Shown here one piece after another: positions 28,794 to 39,329 of a DNA stretch of 64,000 nt. The DNA is from Nitrosomonas sp. Is35. Its GTDB lineage: Bacteria; Pseudomonadota; Gammaproteobacteria; Burkholderiales; Nitrosomonadaceae. Location of the stretch: the NCBI RefSeq assembly GCF_033063295.1, contig NZ_JAWJZH010000001.1, forward strand, positions 1,674,001-1,738,000, written 5' to 3'. Every line of letters begins with the position of its first letter. The stretch's first letter is position 1. The translations under genes were made by a program, and so were the position numbers. The notes beneath the pieces are model-generated. The model did not search any database. It was not told the origin of the DNA and saw nothing but the letters and a program-made list of their open reading frames with translations.

Positions 28794-29750
28794 TTAAACT
28801 GCAATGCCATGGAACCAATGCGACATTTCCCAGTAAATCGGTACACCGATAAAGATGTTAAAGGGGAAGGTCACGCCCAAAGAAGCGCCAATCGACAACG
28901 CAGGATCGGCATCCGGTACGGCAATGCGCATCGCTGCGGGAGCGGCGATATAAGAGCAGCTGGCATATAACACGGCCAGCAACATCGTACCACCTTCTGA
29001 CAAACCGAATATCCAACCCAAATAGGCGCCAAACATTCCGGCTGTTAATGGAAACAGAATACCAAATGCTACAATAAAAATCCCTTTGTCAACCACCGCT
29101 TTCAACCGTGCTGCTGCGAGCAGCCCCATTTCCAGCAGGAAAAATGCCAAAACGCCCATGAATAAATCCATGAACATTTTATCCAACGGTGACACCAGCT
29201 TAACCACGCCTGCGTAATAACCGATCAGTACGCCAACAATCAATAGATAAAGACTGGTACCGGTCAAAATTTCGTGCATCAACTTGCCCCACTGGGTTTT
29301 TTCACCGCCAGCACCCGCGCGCGCCAAAACTGTACCGGTTACCAGTGCAGGAATCTCCATCAGCGCCATGATGAGAACCATATAACCTTCGGAAGGCTCG
29401 TCCTTCGCCGCCAGGAAAGCCACACCCACGGCAAAAGTTACCGCACTCACCGAACCATAGTGTGCAGATATAGCACCTGCATCCGCCTGGGTGAATTTAC
29501 CAAGGAATCTTAAAATCGGATATGCGGTTAAAGGAATCAATGCTGCTAAAACAACCATAGAAGCGGCAATGGGTAGTACTTCCATAATCTCGTACTTAGC
29601 CATTGATACGCCACCTTTAAAACCGATAGCGATTAACAGAAAAAGACTTAAGCTCTTATACAGCGCTTCGGGGATTTTCAAGTCAGATTTAATGACACCT
29701 GCCAAGACCCCCGCAACAAAAAAGAAAACTACTGGTTGTATAGTAGTCAT
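28794..29750 (-). CDS. sbtA: Sodium-dependent bicarbonate transporter SbtA
   Basis: 318-residue membrane protein with about ten helices in two inverted halves. SbtA signatures: FFFVAGVLAGVIKSDLKIPE, LLIAIGFKGGVSMAK, SAHYGSVSAVTFAVG, and ASCSYIAAPAAMRIAVPDADP near the C-terminus. It takes up bicarbonate with sodium and would supply carbon for autotrophic CO2 fixation. The partner sbtB follows in the same direction. A 297-bp upstream region (29751-30047) separates it from the sensor kinase gene; it contains an 8-bp hairpin (29847-29866) and probably the promoter. Confidence 0.93.
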   Translation of the reverse strand: MTTIQPVVFFFVAGVLAGVIKSDLKIPEALYKSLSLFLLIAIGFKGGVSMAKYEIMEVLPIAASMVVLAALIPLTAYPILRFLGKFTQADAGAISAHYGSVSAVTFAVGVAFLAAKDEPSEGYMVLIMALMEIPALVTGTVLARAGAGGEKTQWGKLMHEILTGTSLYLLIVGVLIGYYAGVVKLVSPLDKMFMDLFMGVLAFFLLEMGLLAAARLKAVVDKGIFIVAFGILFPLTAGMFGAYLGWIFGLSEGGTMLLAVLYASCSYIAAPAAMRIAVPDADPALSIGASLGVTFPFNIFIGVPIYWEMSHWFHGIAV

Positions 29751-30047
29751 TCAACACTCCCTATTTATTAGTTATATAGTTTATAAAAATCTTTAACAAA
29801 CAGCATCCAAGAAGATGCCGCAGATTAAAAACGCAACAAATATTCCAGGAAACCGTGAGGTTTCTTGGGGAAATCCATTTCGTTAAAACCGAGATTTTAC
29901 AAAAAGTAAGAATCTAGGAAATCTGTGACACAAGTAGCGCACGTCTTAGATCTGGAAACCCCTGAGTGAATTGCCTTTCACACGGAAACGTTAACACAGG
30001 AAATGTGAAGAAATCGTGAAGATAATGAAATGTTATTTACTAAATAA

Positions 30048-31322
30048 TTAAGGAAAAATGATATGAAAAGTCGTGCCTTTTCCTGGCGTGCTATCGACTT
30101 CGATACTCCAACCGTAGTGGTTGCAAATCCGCTTAACAATCGCAAGCCCTATCCCCAGCCCTTCTCCTTGCGTCGAACCGCGGAAGAACCGCTCGTAGAG
30201 CAGCGGCAAATAGGCTGGTTCTATTCCTATACCGGAATCCGAAACGGATAGCCGCCGATTATTAAATTCGATCCGGATATAACCTTTCTGAGTATATTGC
30301 ACAGCATTACGAATCAAATTCATTAATGTCGTATGTAATGCTTGACGATTGACCGTCAGCACAACATCCGGCGCAATTAGAACCTCAAAAGTAAGGTTTT
30401 TCCTGGCAATCTCGACACATAATGGATCTGCGGCGTCATAAACACATTCCGCCACAGCAACAGTTTCAATGACACCCAACGCTTGCTCTCGTGCTAGAAA
30501 CAACAAAGCTTGCAGTTGCTCCCCCATACGGGCGGCAGCTGCTTCGATCATCTTCACGCGATGGTAGGCTTTAATTGGAATGTCAGCGCCAGCGATCAGC
30601 AATTCACAGCTGGTCAGAATGGTCGTAATCGGAGTTCTTAATTCATGACTGATATTCGCCGTAAACTCTTGTTCACGCTGCAACATCCGTTTAATCCGAT
30701 TCTGATAATCATCCAGTGCTCGCGCAAGCTGGGCAACTTCCTCGTCCATATCCTGTTGAGCCAAAAGCCCATGTTGAACATCACCCGGGGCTAATCGATT
30801 GACTCGCTCCGCCAAGTCCGTCACTTGCTGAACCAGCACTCTGGCCAGTAAATAACCCACAAAAAAAGCGATCGCAACCACGACAAGCCATGACAACACA
30901 ATCAATAGTCTAAGTTCCTGCAAACGTTGCTTATGTAACGTAATGCGATAGGCCACCACAAACTTCACTTCACCGATGGCATGCACTAAGACATGAAAAT
31001 CATCCACTCCGTAATAGATTTTATGATAATCCGGGTTCAGCCCCCGCAAATAGGCGGGAAGCCGCAGCTCCTCCTCCATATTATGGACGACGTAGCTCTT
31101 CAGATGTGAACCAACCTGGGAAATAAAATCCGAGTGTTTTTGATAGCGTTGAACAAGATGATCCATTTCCATCTTAATCACTTGTTCAATATGCGCTTCC
31201 TCGATGTTGTCGGAAGCAAAATAAAGAATGATGCACAAGGTGCCTACAGTAAAAATACTGAATGTCGCCAATGCCACAGCGACACGGTAGCGCAGGCTAC
31301 GTTCTATCGGAAATCTGTGCAC
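30048..31322 (-). CDS. Two-component sensor histidine kinase
   Basis: 424 residues. Membrane helices at about 13-36 and 137-160 enclose a periplasmic sensor of about 100 residues. HAMP (about 160-212), then HisKA with phospho-acceptor His226 in ISHELRTP, and a HATPase_c domain with the N box LMNLIRNAVQYTQ, G1 VSDSGIGIEP and G2 GLGIGLAIVK. Its 5' end overlaps the response regulator gene by 26 bp, so the two are a pair. The signal is not evident from the sensor domain. sbtA lies downstream and is one conceivable target. Confidence 0.93.
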   Translation of the reverse strand: MHRFPIERSLRYRVAVALATFSIFTVGTLCIILYFASDNIEEAHIEQVIKMEMDHLVQRYQKHSDFISQVGSHLKSYVVHNMEEELRLPAYLRGLNPDYHKIYYGVDDFHVLVHAIGEVKFVVAYRITLHKQRLQELRLLIVLSWLVVVAIAFFVGYLLARVLVQQVTDLAERVNRLAPGDVQHGLLAQQDMDEEVAQLARALDDYQNRIKRMLQREQEFTANISHELRTPITTILTSCELLIAGADIPIKAYHRVKMIEAAAARMGEQLQALLFLAREQALGVIETVAVAECVYDAADPLCVEIARKNLTFEVLIAPDVVLTVNRQALHTTLMNLIRNAVQYTQKGYIRIEFNNRRLSVSDSGIGIEPAYLPLLYERFFRGSTQGEGLGIGLAIVKRICNHYGWSIEVDSTPGKGTTFHIIFP

Positions 31323-31992
31323 GAGAAGTTAAGCAGTAGCCAAGTCCATGAACCGTTTCAATAGGATCATATCCGCCAGCTTTGGTCAGTGCGCGCCGTA
31401 AAATATGCATATGGCTACGCAACGTATCACTGGTTTCCTGAACATCCTCCCATGCCTCCAATTCGAGTTCTTCCCGGCTGAATACTTTACCCGGTTCGCT
31501 CATCATCAAGGCCAATAGACGGATGCACTTAGGCGGAAGCTTGACGTTTTTGTTTTCAAAACGAATGGAAAGTGTTTTAGGATCAAAAGAAAGTTTGTCA
31601 AATTCCAATGTACGGTTAGCAACTTTACCGACATAGCGTTTATGCATTGCCAGCAAACGCGCTTCAACCTCTTTTAGCGCGAAGGGTTTGATCAGATAAT
31701 CGTCCGCCCCTTGTTCGAAGCCCGCCAGTTTATCTTCCAGCGTGTCTCGAGCAGTGAGCATCAGAATCGGCGTATCGATCTGCGATTCCTGGCGCAATTT
31801 CCGGCACAACGTCATACCGTTCATGCCGGGCAATCCCAGATCCAGCAGAATGGCATCAAATCGCTGTGTCACTGCAAGATGAAGTCCTGCTACACCATTG
31901 ACAGCCGCATCCGCCGTATGCCCCCGGGACTCCAGAAAATCATACAGATTGGCGGCAATCGCCAAATCGTCTTCAATAATCAGTATATGCAT
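31297..31992 (-). CDS. OmpR-family response regulator
   Basis: 231 residues. Receiver domain (1 to about 118) with acidic pair Glu7/Asp8/Asp9, phospho-acceptor Asp51 in LLDLGLPGMNG, Thr80 in MLTARD and Lys102 in LIKPF. The C-terminal winged-helix DNA-binding domain (about 128-222) carries LPPKCIRLLALMM, FSREELELEAWED and RSHMHILRRAL. Similar to QseB/PmrA-type regulators. It overlaps the cognate kinase by 26 bp and is 31 bp from hemE on its upstream side, so transcription may run hemE-rr-hk. Confidence 0.94.
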   Translation of the reverse strand: MHILIIEDDLAIAANLYDFLESRGHTADAAVNGVAGLHLAVTQRFDAILLDLGLPGMNGMTLCRKLRQESQIDTPILMLTARDTLEDKLAGFEQGADDYLIKPFALKEVEARLLAMHKRYVGKVANRTLEFDKLSFDPKTLSIRFENKNVKLPPKCIRLLALMMSEPGKVFSREELELEAWEDVQETSDTLRSHMHILRRALTKAGGYDPIETVHGLGYCLTSRAQISDRT

Positions 31993-32023
31993 ACAGCCAC
32001 CTGCAGTAATGATTTAATTCTTG

Positions 32024-33097
32024 TTAACCTCTTACCGCATGGAATTCACGGCTTAAGGTATGAACAGCATCCACCAGGGCTGCTGCATTTTCCGGCGGCG
32101 TAAACTGAGAAATGCCATGGCCCAGATTAAACACATGGCCGCTGCCGTTGCCATAACTGGCCAATATCTTTGCTACTTCTGCAGTGATGACTTCCGGAGA
32201 TGCAAAAAGCACCGACGGATCCAAATTTCCCTGCAAAGCAACTTTATTGCCCACACGCCGCCGCGCATCGCCAATATCAATTGTCCAATCCAATCCGATT
32301 GCATCGCAGCCAATGTCCGCAATGGCTTCCAGCCACAGTCCCCCTCCCTTGGTAAACACAATGCTGGGAATACGTACGCCATCGTGTTCCCTTTTCAATC
32401 CGGCAATAATTTGCTGGATATAGCGCAGCGAGAATTCCTTGTAAGCCGCATGCGAAAGCGCGCCGCCCCATGTATCAAAAATCATAACCGTCTGCGCACC
32501 GGATTCAATTTGCGCGTTCAGATAAGCGATCACCGCCTTTGCATTCACATCCAGTATATGATGCAGCAACTCCGGACGCTGATACAGCATGGTTTTAATT
32601 TCACGGAATTCCGTACCACCCCGCCCTTCCACCATATAACACGCCAATGTAAAGGGGCTGCCGGAAAAGCCGATCAAGGGCACACGGTTATCCAATGCCT
32701 TGCGGATTTCCGAAACCGCATCCATGACATAGCGTAAATCCGTATTAGGATCCGGAACTTTCAATGCGCGAATCTCTTTTTCCTCGCGCAGCGGATGTTT
32801 AAACATCGGTCCCTCGCCCTGGGCGAAATATAACCCCAGTCCCATCGCATCTGGTATGGTCAAAATATCCGAAAACAATATGGCGGCATCCAAAGGAAAA
32901 CGAGCCAACGGCTGCAGGGTAACTTCAGTCGCAAATCCAGGATTTTTACACAAGGATAAAAAGTCCCCGGCGCGTGCCCGGGTAGCGTTATATTCCGCCA
33001 GATAGCGGCCTGCTTGCCGCATCAGCCAGACAGGCGTGTATTCAACGGGTTGTTTCAGTAATGCGCGTAGAAATGTATCATTCTTGAGTGTTGTCAT
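32024..33097 (-). CDS. hemE: Uroporphyrinogen decarboxylase HemE
   Basis: 357-residue TIM-barrel enzyme that converts uroporphyrinogen III to coproporphyrinogen III in heme synthesis, needed for the many c-type cytochromes of an ammonia oxidiser. Signatures: [10 protein letters not shown] near residue 25 (active-site Arg), [14 protein letters not shown] with the catalytic Asp, [25 protein letters not shown], and [15 protein letters not shown] near the C-terminus. Length is normal for bacteria. Confidence 0.97.
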   Translation of the reverse strand: MTTLKNDTFLRALLKQPVEYTPVWLMRQAGRYLAEYNATRARAGDFLSLCKNPGFATEVTLQPLARFPLDAAILFSDILTIPDAMGLGLYFAQGEGPMFKHPLREEKEIRALKVPDPNTDLRYVMDAVSEIRKALDNRVPLIGFSGSPFTLACYMVEGRGGTEFREIKTMLYQRPELLHHILDVNAKAVIAYLNAQIESGAQTVMIFDTWGGALSHAAYKEFSLRYIQQIIAGLKREHDGVRIPSIVFTKGGGLWLEAIADIGCDAIGLDWTIDIGDARRRVGNKVALQGNLDPSVLFASPEVITAEVAKILASYGNGSGHVFNLGHGISQFTPPENAAALVDAVHTLSREFHAVRG

Positions 33098-33248
33098 TAA
33101 AAAGCCTATGTTTTATCTTTCTTTTGAAAGGCTGCTTCTATCCAGAATCAGGCCTTTTTTCAATCGTTAATATTACCAGCGAATAGCGATCACGTATATT
33201 GCTAATCCGGCAAATGCGGCAACCGGCACTTTAACAAACGCTGAAAAA

Positions 33249-34370
33249 TTAACTTTCCGCGATGGTAAATAAGCGCTGATATTCTTTGATCGCATAGCGA
33301 TCAGTCATCCCGGCAATATAATCCGCAATTGCCTGGTGTCCTTCCTGTACAAATTTTTTCTGATACTTGACCGGCAGCAATTGCACTTCCGTGCTGAATG
33401 CCGCGAACAACCGCTCGATTGTGTGACGCGCTTTGTTACTCATCCGCACCACACGAAAATGCCGGTACAAATTATCAAACAAAAATTTCTTCAACTCCTG
33501 CTGCTCCAGCTTTATCTGCTGGCTAAAACCGATCAGTGGCGGCGCTGCATGCACATCGGCCAGCCCCTCGATACCGGCATCCTTGATATTGCAGGTGCTT
33601 TGCCGGGTCAGATCGGTGACCAATGTATTGATCATGCTGCGGATTGTTTCATAAACCATTCGGCGTTCCGGCAGCACGGGGTATTTATCGTGCACCTGTT
33701 GCAAGTGGCGCGAAAAAATCGACACTTCTTGCAACTGTTCCAATGTGATTAAACCGGAGCGCAGCCCATCATCGATGTCGTGATTGTTGTAAGCGATTTC
33801 ATCGGCGAAATTGGCCAGCTGCGCTTCCAGCGAAGGTCTTTTATGCTGCAAAAAACGTTCGCCTAATGAACCCAGCTTGGGAATATTTTTCCTCGCCACA
33901 TGTTTGATTATTCCCTCGCGCGTTTCATAGCAGAGATTCAGACCGTCAAAAGCCGCATAACGCTCTTCCAGCACGTCAACCACACGTAAGGATTGCAGGT
34001 TATGTTCAAAACCGCCGAAATCGCGCATGCAGTCGTTCAACGCATCCTGACCGGCGTGCCCAAACGGCGTATGCCCCAGATCATGCGCCAGCGTGATGGC
34101 TTCGACCAGATCCTCATTCAATCCCAAGTTTCTCGCAATCGAGCGCCCGATCTGCGCCACTTCCAAACTATGCGTCAGACGCGTGCGGAACAAGTCGCCT
34201 TCATGATTGACGAATACTTGGGTTTTATATTCCAGACGGCGGAAAGCGGCGGAATGTATGATGCGATCGCGGTCGCGCTGAAACTCACTGCGCCCGCTCG
34301 CCAATTCTTCATGAATCGCCCGCCCGCGCGAATTTTCAGAAGACACGGCATAAGCAACCCGATGACTCAT
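33249..34370 (-). CDS. dgt: Deoxyguanosinetriphosphate triphosphohydrolase-like protein
   Basis: 373 residues from the ATG at 34370, which overlaps the aroKB stop by ATGA. HD-domain metallohydrolase: [35 protein letters not shown] supply the H...HD...D ligands. [16 protein letters not shown] upstream and [18 protein letters not shown] are typical of type 2 Dgt-like proteins. It hydrolyses dNTPs to deoxynucleosides and triphosphate. The ATGA junction implies coupling to aroKB. Confidence 0.93.
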   Translation of the reverse strand: MSHRVAYAVSSENSRGRAIHEELASGRSEFQRDRDRIIHSAAFRRLEYKTQVFVNHEGDLFRTRLTHSLEVAQIGRSIARNLGLNEDLVEAITLAHDLGHTPFGHAGQDALNDCMRDFGGFEHNLQSLRVVDVLEERYAAFDGLNLCYETREGIIKHVARKNIPKLGSLGERFLQHKRPSLEAQLANFADEIAYNNHDIDDGLRSGLITLEQLQEVSIFSRHLQQVHDKYPVLPERRMVYETIRSMINTLVTDLTRQSTCNIKDAGIEGLADVHAAPPLIGFSQQIKLEQQELKKFLFDNLYRHFRVVRMSNKARHTIERLFAAFSTEVQLLPVKYQKKFVQEGHQAIADYIAGMTDRYAIKEYQRLFTIAES

Positions 34371-36061
34371 TCCGCGATACAAGCCAGGATAGTTTCGTTC
34401 AGAATGGCGGCTGCGATATCCGCGCGCATCACCGCTTCACCGATGCGATTGAGCACGATAAAGCGCGTTTTTCCAGATTCCACTTTCTTATCCAGCAACA
34501 TCAGCTCCAAATATTTCTCCGCGGGCATTTTCGGCGCGACAACCGGCAATCCGGCCTGGATAAAAATCTTGCGGATGCGCTGAACATCGGCTTCGCCGAT
34601 CAGCTTCATGCGCCGGGATAATTCCGCTGCCATGACCGTACCGGCTGCCACGGCTTCGCCATGCAGCCAGACGCCATATCCCATGCCGTTCTCAATCGCA
34701 TGGCCAAAAGTATGTCCCAGATTCAGCAAAGCGCGGATACCCTTTTCCTTTTCGTCCGCGGCGACGATTTCCGCTTTGTTCTCACAACTGCGCTGAATCG
34801 CTTCGTTCAAGGTCACCGGGTCGCGCGCCAATAAGCGGTGCATATTTTGCTCCAGCCAATCGAAAAAGGCCGGATCGCGGATCAAGCCGTACTTGATGAC
34901 CTCCGCCAGCCCGGCTCGAAGCTCTCGATCGGGCAAGGTATTTAACGTCGCACTATCCGCCAACACCATCAGCGGCTGATAAAAAGCGCCGATCATATTT
35001 TTACCCAGCGGATGATTGATGCCGGTTTTACCGCCCACCGATGAATCCACCTGCGCCAGCAGTGTCGTCGGAATCTGAATAAAAGGCACGCCGCGCAAAT
35101 AAGTCGCCGCCGCGAATCCGGTCAGATCGCCAACCACGCCACCACCGAGCGCCAATATCGTGGTATTCCGTTCGCAGTGATTTTTTAACAGTGCATCGAA
35201 GATGATATTGAGCGTTTCCCAGTTTTTATGCGCCTCCCCATCCGGCAGAATAATCGGCATCGCGCGAACCCCCTGCTTTTCCAGCGCGGTTTGCAGTTTC
35301 TCCAGATAGAGCGGCGCCACGGTAGAGTTGCTGACGATAGCAACGCGCTTTTGCGGCAAGCACGATACGATCAAATCAATGTGCTGCAGAATACCGTGTC
35401 CGATATGAATCGGGTAACTGCGCTTTTCCGCTGACGGAGTAAAGTCAACCGTAATGGTTTGCATAATGTTGCTCTGGTCACCTTGCATAATAGTGTTGAA
35501 ATCAATCGATATTAATTTGTTAATCAGTTTTTGCACTAAAAAGCGCACACCTTGTTTTCCGCTGTCGATAATGACATGCGCGGTTTCGCGGTACAGCGCA
35601 TCGCGTTGCACATAGAGTTCATTCAACCGGGCATACAAATTCTGTGTTTGCAGCAATGGCCGGTTTTTATCATGGCGGGTGCGCCGGTACAGATCGTTAA
35701 CCGATGCGCGTAAATAGATCACAATGCCACTGCGCTTCAGCAATTGCCGGTTTTCAGCATTCAGAATGGCGCCGCCGCCGGTCGCTAAAATGATGTTCTG
35801 TTTTTGGCTCAACTCAAGCAGCGCTTCCGATTCCCGTTTGCGAAAACCGGCTTCACCTTCAATCTCAAAAATGACCGGAATTTTTACCCCAGTACGTTCC
35901 TGAATCTCATGATCGGAATCGACGAACTCCTTATCCAATGAACTCGCCAAGGCTTTGCCAATAGTCGTTTTTCCGGCCCCCATCATACCGACCAGAATGA
36001 TATTGGTGTTCCCCAGTTTTTTCTGAATGGGTTGCAGTATTTTCGTTTTGCTTAAATTCAT
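34367..36061 (-). CDS. aroKB: Fused shikimate kinase / 3-dehydroquinate synthase (AroK-AroB)
   Basis: One 564-residue frame joins two shikimate-pathway enzymes usually encoded by separate neighbouring genes. Residues about 15-185 are shikimate kinase: P-loop [26 protein letters not shown]. Residues about 200-564 are dehydroquinate synthase: [83 protein letters not shown]. The linker contains two in-frame ATGs (one at 35464, just before QTITVDFTP), so internal initiation of a free AroB is possible, though no strong ribosome binding site is seen. The stop overlaps dgt. Confidence 0.93.
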   Translation of the reverse strand: MNLSKTKILQPIQKKLGNTNIILVGMMGAGKTTIGKALASSLDKEFVDSDHEIQERTGVKIPVIFEIEGEAGFRKRESEALLELSQKQNIILATGGGAILNAENRQLLKRSGIVIYLRASVNDLYRRTRHDKNRPLLQTQNLYARLNELYVQRDALYRETAHVIIDSGKQGVRFLVQKLINKLISIDFNTIMQGDQSNIMQTITVDFTPSAEKRSYPIHIGHGILQHIDLIVSCLPQKRVAIVSNSTVAPLYLEKLQTALEKQGVRAMPIILPDGEAHKNWETLNIIFDALLKNHCERNTTILALGGGVVGDLTGFAAATYLRGVPFIQIPTTLLAQVDSSVGGKTGINHPLGKNMIGAFYQPLMVLADSATLNTLPDRELRAGLAEVIKYGLIRDPAFFDWLEQNMHRLLARDPVTLNEAIQRSCENKAEIVAADEKEKGIRALLNLGHTFGHAIENGMGYGVWLHGEAVAAGTVMAAELSRRMKLIGEADVQRIRKIFIQAGLPVVAPKMPAEKYLELMLLDKKVESGKTRFIVLNRIGEAVMRADIAAAILNETILACIAE

Positions 36062-36129
36062 AGGTGCGATTGTAGCCGAATTCGCATTCCGTTCGCAGGG
36101 GCACCTACGGTTTCAGCGCTGCCAATAAA

Positions 36130-39100
36130 CTACTCCCGGGGCTTCTTGATGGGTTTATAAGATAATGTTGCCGGTTGCCGCGCCGCATTCTGCCGGGTTT
36201 CAGCTTGCAGGCTTTTCTGATTGCGCACAAACCAGGAAAAAAATAACGGTACGAATATCGTCGCCACACAAGTGGCCATAATCATCCCGCCAAAAACACC
36301 GGTTCCCATCGATTGGCGCGCCGCCGAACCTGCGCCGGTGGCGATCACCAAAGGTACCACGCCCAGTATGAACGCCATCGACGTCATGACAATAGGCCGG
36401 AAACGTAACTGCGCCGATTGAATCGCCGCTTCTTTAATACTGACGCCCTCCTTCATTTTCTGGCTAGCGAATTCAACCAATAGAATGGCGTTTTTTGCGG
36501 TCAAGCCGATTAACGTCACCATACCGATCTGGAAATAAATATCATTGGGCATATCGCGCAGCAAAATCGCCACCAGCGCGCCTACCATCGCAAATGGAAT
36601 CGCCATGATGACCGCCAGCGGCAAAGCCCAGGTTTCGAATTGCGCCGCAAGAATCAGAAAAACCATCACCACCGCCAAACTGAAAGCGAAAATTGCCGCC
36701 GAACCCATTTTCTTTTCCTGAAATGCGGTACCGGTCCAGGCAATTTGATATCCTTCCGGCAGCGTCTCGGCGGCAATACGCTCAACCAGCGCAATCGCCT
36801 CACCGGAACTGACACCGTGTGTCGCACTGCCGACTATTTTGGCCGACAATAATCCATTAAACCGCTCCAATTGCTCCGCACCGGCAATATGTTTCACCTT
36901 GCTCAACGCCGACAAGGGAATCATCGCCCCGGATTGCGCGCGCACATACACTTTCCCTAAATCTTCCGCTGTCATGCGATAAGCCGCTTCCGCCTGCAAT
37001 TGCACGCGATAAGTCCGCCCGGAGCGGTTGAAGTCGTTCACATAAAATGATCCCATAGTACTTTGCAGCGTGGCATAGATATCCGAAATGGAAACACCTT
37101 GTGTAATCGCTTTGGCTTCATCGACTTCGACAAAATATTGTGGTACCGAGGAGCGCAAGAAAGTATTCACCGTCGCCAGCCTTTGATCTTGCTTCAATGC
37201 CTGCATGAACTCATTGACGACACCCGCCAGTTGCGCGGTATCCGAATTGGTACGGCTCTGCACGTATAATTCAAAACCGCCGGTATTTCCCAGGCCGCGT
37301 ATCGCCGGCGGATTAAACGCGATCGCCAGGCCATCCGGCTGCTGTGCGCCGATCATAAACAGCTTATTGACTATTTCGGGTGCAGTCGTTGTGCGTTCCG
37401 ACCAATCTTTCAAGCGCACAAACATGGTCGATACGTTGGTTTTATTACCGCCACCAATGAAATCCAGTCCATTCACGGCAAACTGAAAAGCCACGGCGGG
37501 TTCCTTGCCCATTTCGGTACTGATGGCGTTGGCCGTCTTGGTGGTTCGCGCCAGTGTTGCACCATCGGGCAGGATGACCGCCGCAATCACGTAACCTTGA
37601 TCTTCCGGCGGCACGAAACTATCCGGAATATTTTTCACCAGATAAGCCAGACCGGCAATCATCACCACAAACAGCAATATGCTCCGGCCGGAATGGCGCA
37701 GGTTCAAACTGACCATATCGACATACAACCGGCGCACACGCTCAAAATGATCATTAAACCAATTAAAAAAAACCGAGTGCTGATGAGAGGATCGCAACAA
37801 TACCGCGCACAGTGTTGGCGTCAGAGTCAATGCCACAATCCCGGAAATCACCGCGGCAACCGCGACCGTCACGGCAAACTGCTGGTACAGCTCACCGGCA
37901 ATACCACCTAGAAAAGCCACCGGAATAAAAACCGCCGCCAAAACCATCGTCATCGCCACCACCGCACTCGATACTTGCTGCATCGCCTTGATGGCGGCAT
38001 CGATCGGCGACAGATTCTCCTGCGACATCAACCGCTCGATATTTTCCAGCACGACAATCGCATCATCGACCACAATGCCGATCGACAGCACCATTGCAAA
38101 CAGCGTCAGCGTATTGATCGAATACCCCAGCAACCACAATCCGGCAAACGTACCGATCAAGGAAATCGGTATGGCAATAATCGGAATCAGCGTCGCCCGC
38201 CAGCTTTGCAAAAACACATACACCACCAGAACCACCAGCAGCATCGCTTCACCCAGCGTTTTCACCACTTCCCAGATAGACGCTTTCACAAATACACTGG
38301 TGTCATATGAAATAAAGTATTCCAGCCCCTCGGGGAAAAAATGCTTCAGTTCGTTCATGCGGGTTTTCACAGCCGCAGCGGTTTCCAGCGCGTTGGCGCC
38401 GCTACGCAGGAAAATACCGATTCCCAAACCCGGTTCACCATTCAGCAGTGTTTGCGCGGAATAATCCTGCGCGCCCAGTTCAATGCGCGCCACATCCTTG
38501 AGATACAGCACGCCGCGCGGTCCATCCGAACGCAGGATAATATTTTCAAACTCTTCCGGTTCCAATAACCGGCCTTTTGCGGTTACGGTATAGACCAATT
38601 GCTGATCCGCAATCGCAGGCTCCTGGCCGATTTTACCGACGGCCTGCTGCGCATTCTGCGTGCGGACGGCATTCGCGATATCGCTGGTGGTAATGCCCAG
38701 CTGCGCCATCCGGTCGGGCCGCAGCCAAATGCGCATGGAGTAATCCTGTGCACCGAAAATCCGCGCTTCGCCTACACCGGTTGCACGCCGCAAATCATCG
38801 AGAAGGTTATTGGTGATGAAATTACTCAGAAACAGCGTGGTATGTTTGGGATCCTTTGAAGTCACGGCAAAAACCAGCAGCAGATCGTTTGAGCGCTTCT
38901 GCACGGTAATACCCGAACGTCTCACTTCATCGGGCAAACGCGCCAATGCCGTGTTGATTTCATTACTGACATTGAATGTAGCGCGGTCTATGTCCGTGCC
39001 GATTTCAAAGGTAATGGTGATGGTCAGCCGCCCGCTGGAATCCGCGCTGGAGCTGAAATACAGCAAACCCTCAATGGCGCTGAGTTTTTCCTCAATCGGC

Positions 39101-39288
39101 GCAGCCACCGTTTTGATCATGGTGTCGGCATTCGCGCCCGGAAAGGTGGCGGTTACGATAACCGTCGGCGGCGTGATTTTCGGATATTGTTCAATCGGTA
39201 ATTGCGTAGCCGCTGCCAATCCGGCTAAAACGATAATGATCGACAATACCGATGCAAAAATCGGCCGGGTAATAAAAAATTGAGCCAT
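36130..39288 (-). CDS. RND efflux transporter inner-membrane permease (HAE1 family)
   Basis: 1052-residue proton-driven multidrug efflux pump of the AcrB/MexF kind. N-terminal FFITRPIFASVLSIIIVLAG, the paired Asp of the proton relay in GIVVDDAIVVLENIERL (about 400), the Lys in GLTAKNAILLVEFA, two large periplasmic loops, and 12 membrane helices. The adaptor gene lies 41 bp upstream in the same direction. The C-terminus ends in a Lys/Pro-rich tail. No outer-membrane channel gene is adjacent, so the pump probably uses a TolC-like protein encoded elsewhere. Confidence 0.95.
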   Translation of the reverse strand: MAQFFITRPIFASVLSIIIVLAGLAAATQLPIEQYPKITPPTVIVTATFPGANADTMIKTVAAPIEEKLSAIEGLLYFSSSADSSGRLTITITFEIGTDIDRATFNVSNEINTALARLPDEVRRSGITVQKRSNDLLLVFAVTSKDPKHTTLFLSNFITNNLLDDLRRATGVGEARIFGAQDYSMRIWLRPDRMAQLGITTSDIANAVRTQNAQQAVGKIGQEPAIADQQLVYTVTAKGRLLEPEEFENIILRSDGPRGVLYLKDVARIELGAQDYSAQTLLNGEPGLGIGIFLRSGANALETAAAVKTRMNELKHFFPEGLEYFISYDTSVFVKASIWEVVKTLGEAMLLVVLVVYVFLQSWRATLIPIIAIPISLIGTFAGLWLLGYSINTLTLFAMVLSIGIVVDDAIVVLENIERLMSQENLSPIDAAIKAMQQVSSAVVAMTMVLAAVFIPVAFLGGIAGELYQQFAVTVAVAAVISGIVALTLTPTLCAVLLRSSHQHSVFFNWFNDHFERVRRLYVDMVSLNLRHSGRSILLFVVMIAGLAYLVKNIPDSFVPPEDQGYVIAAVILPDGATLARTTKTANAISTEMGKEPAVAFQFAVNGLDFIGGGNKTNVSTMFVRLKDWSERTTTAPEIVNKLFMIGAQQPDGLAIAFNPPAIRGLGNTGGFELYVQSRTNSDTAQLAGVVNEFMQALKQDQRLATVNTFLRSSVPQYFVEVDEAKAITQGVSISDIYATLQSTMGSFYVNDFNRSGRTYRVQLQAEAAYRMTAEDLGKVYVRAQSGAMIPLSALSKVKHIAGAEQLERFNGLLSAKIVGSATHGVSSGEAIALVERIAAETLPEGYQIAWTGTAFQEKKMGSAAIFAFSLAVVMVFLILAAQFETWALPLAVIMAIPFAMVGALVAILLRDMPNDIYFQIGMVTLIGLTAKNAILLVEFASQKMKEGVSIKEAAIQSAQLRFRPIVMTSMAFILGVVPLVIATGAGSAARQSMGTGVFGGMIMATCVATIFVPLFFSWFVRNQKSLQAETRQNAARQPATLSYKPIKKPRE

Positions 39289-39329
39289 GAATGCAATTGC
39301 TAGTTATTGATAGAGTCCAACCCCGGTCA

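Noticed and set aside
34367-36061. Frameshift or assembly error joining aroK and aroB
   Set aside because: The frame is continuous with intact motifs in both halves and a plausible linker; an error would more often break a domain. Cannot be fully excluded without reads.
37975-38464. Long open frames opposite the RND permease
   Set aside because: Shadow frames of a conserved gene; their translated sequences are low-complexity and have no start context.
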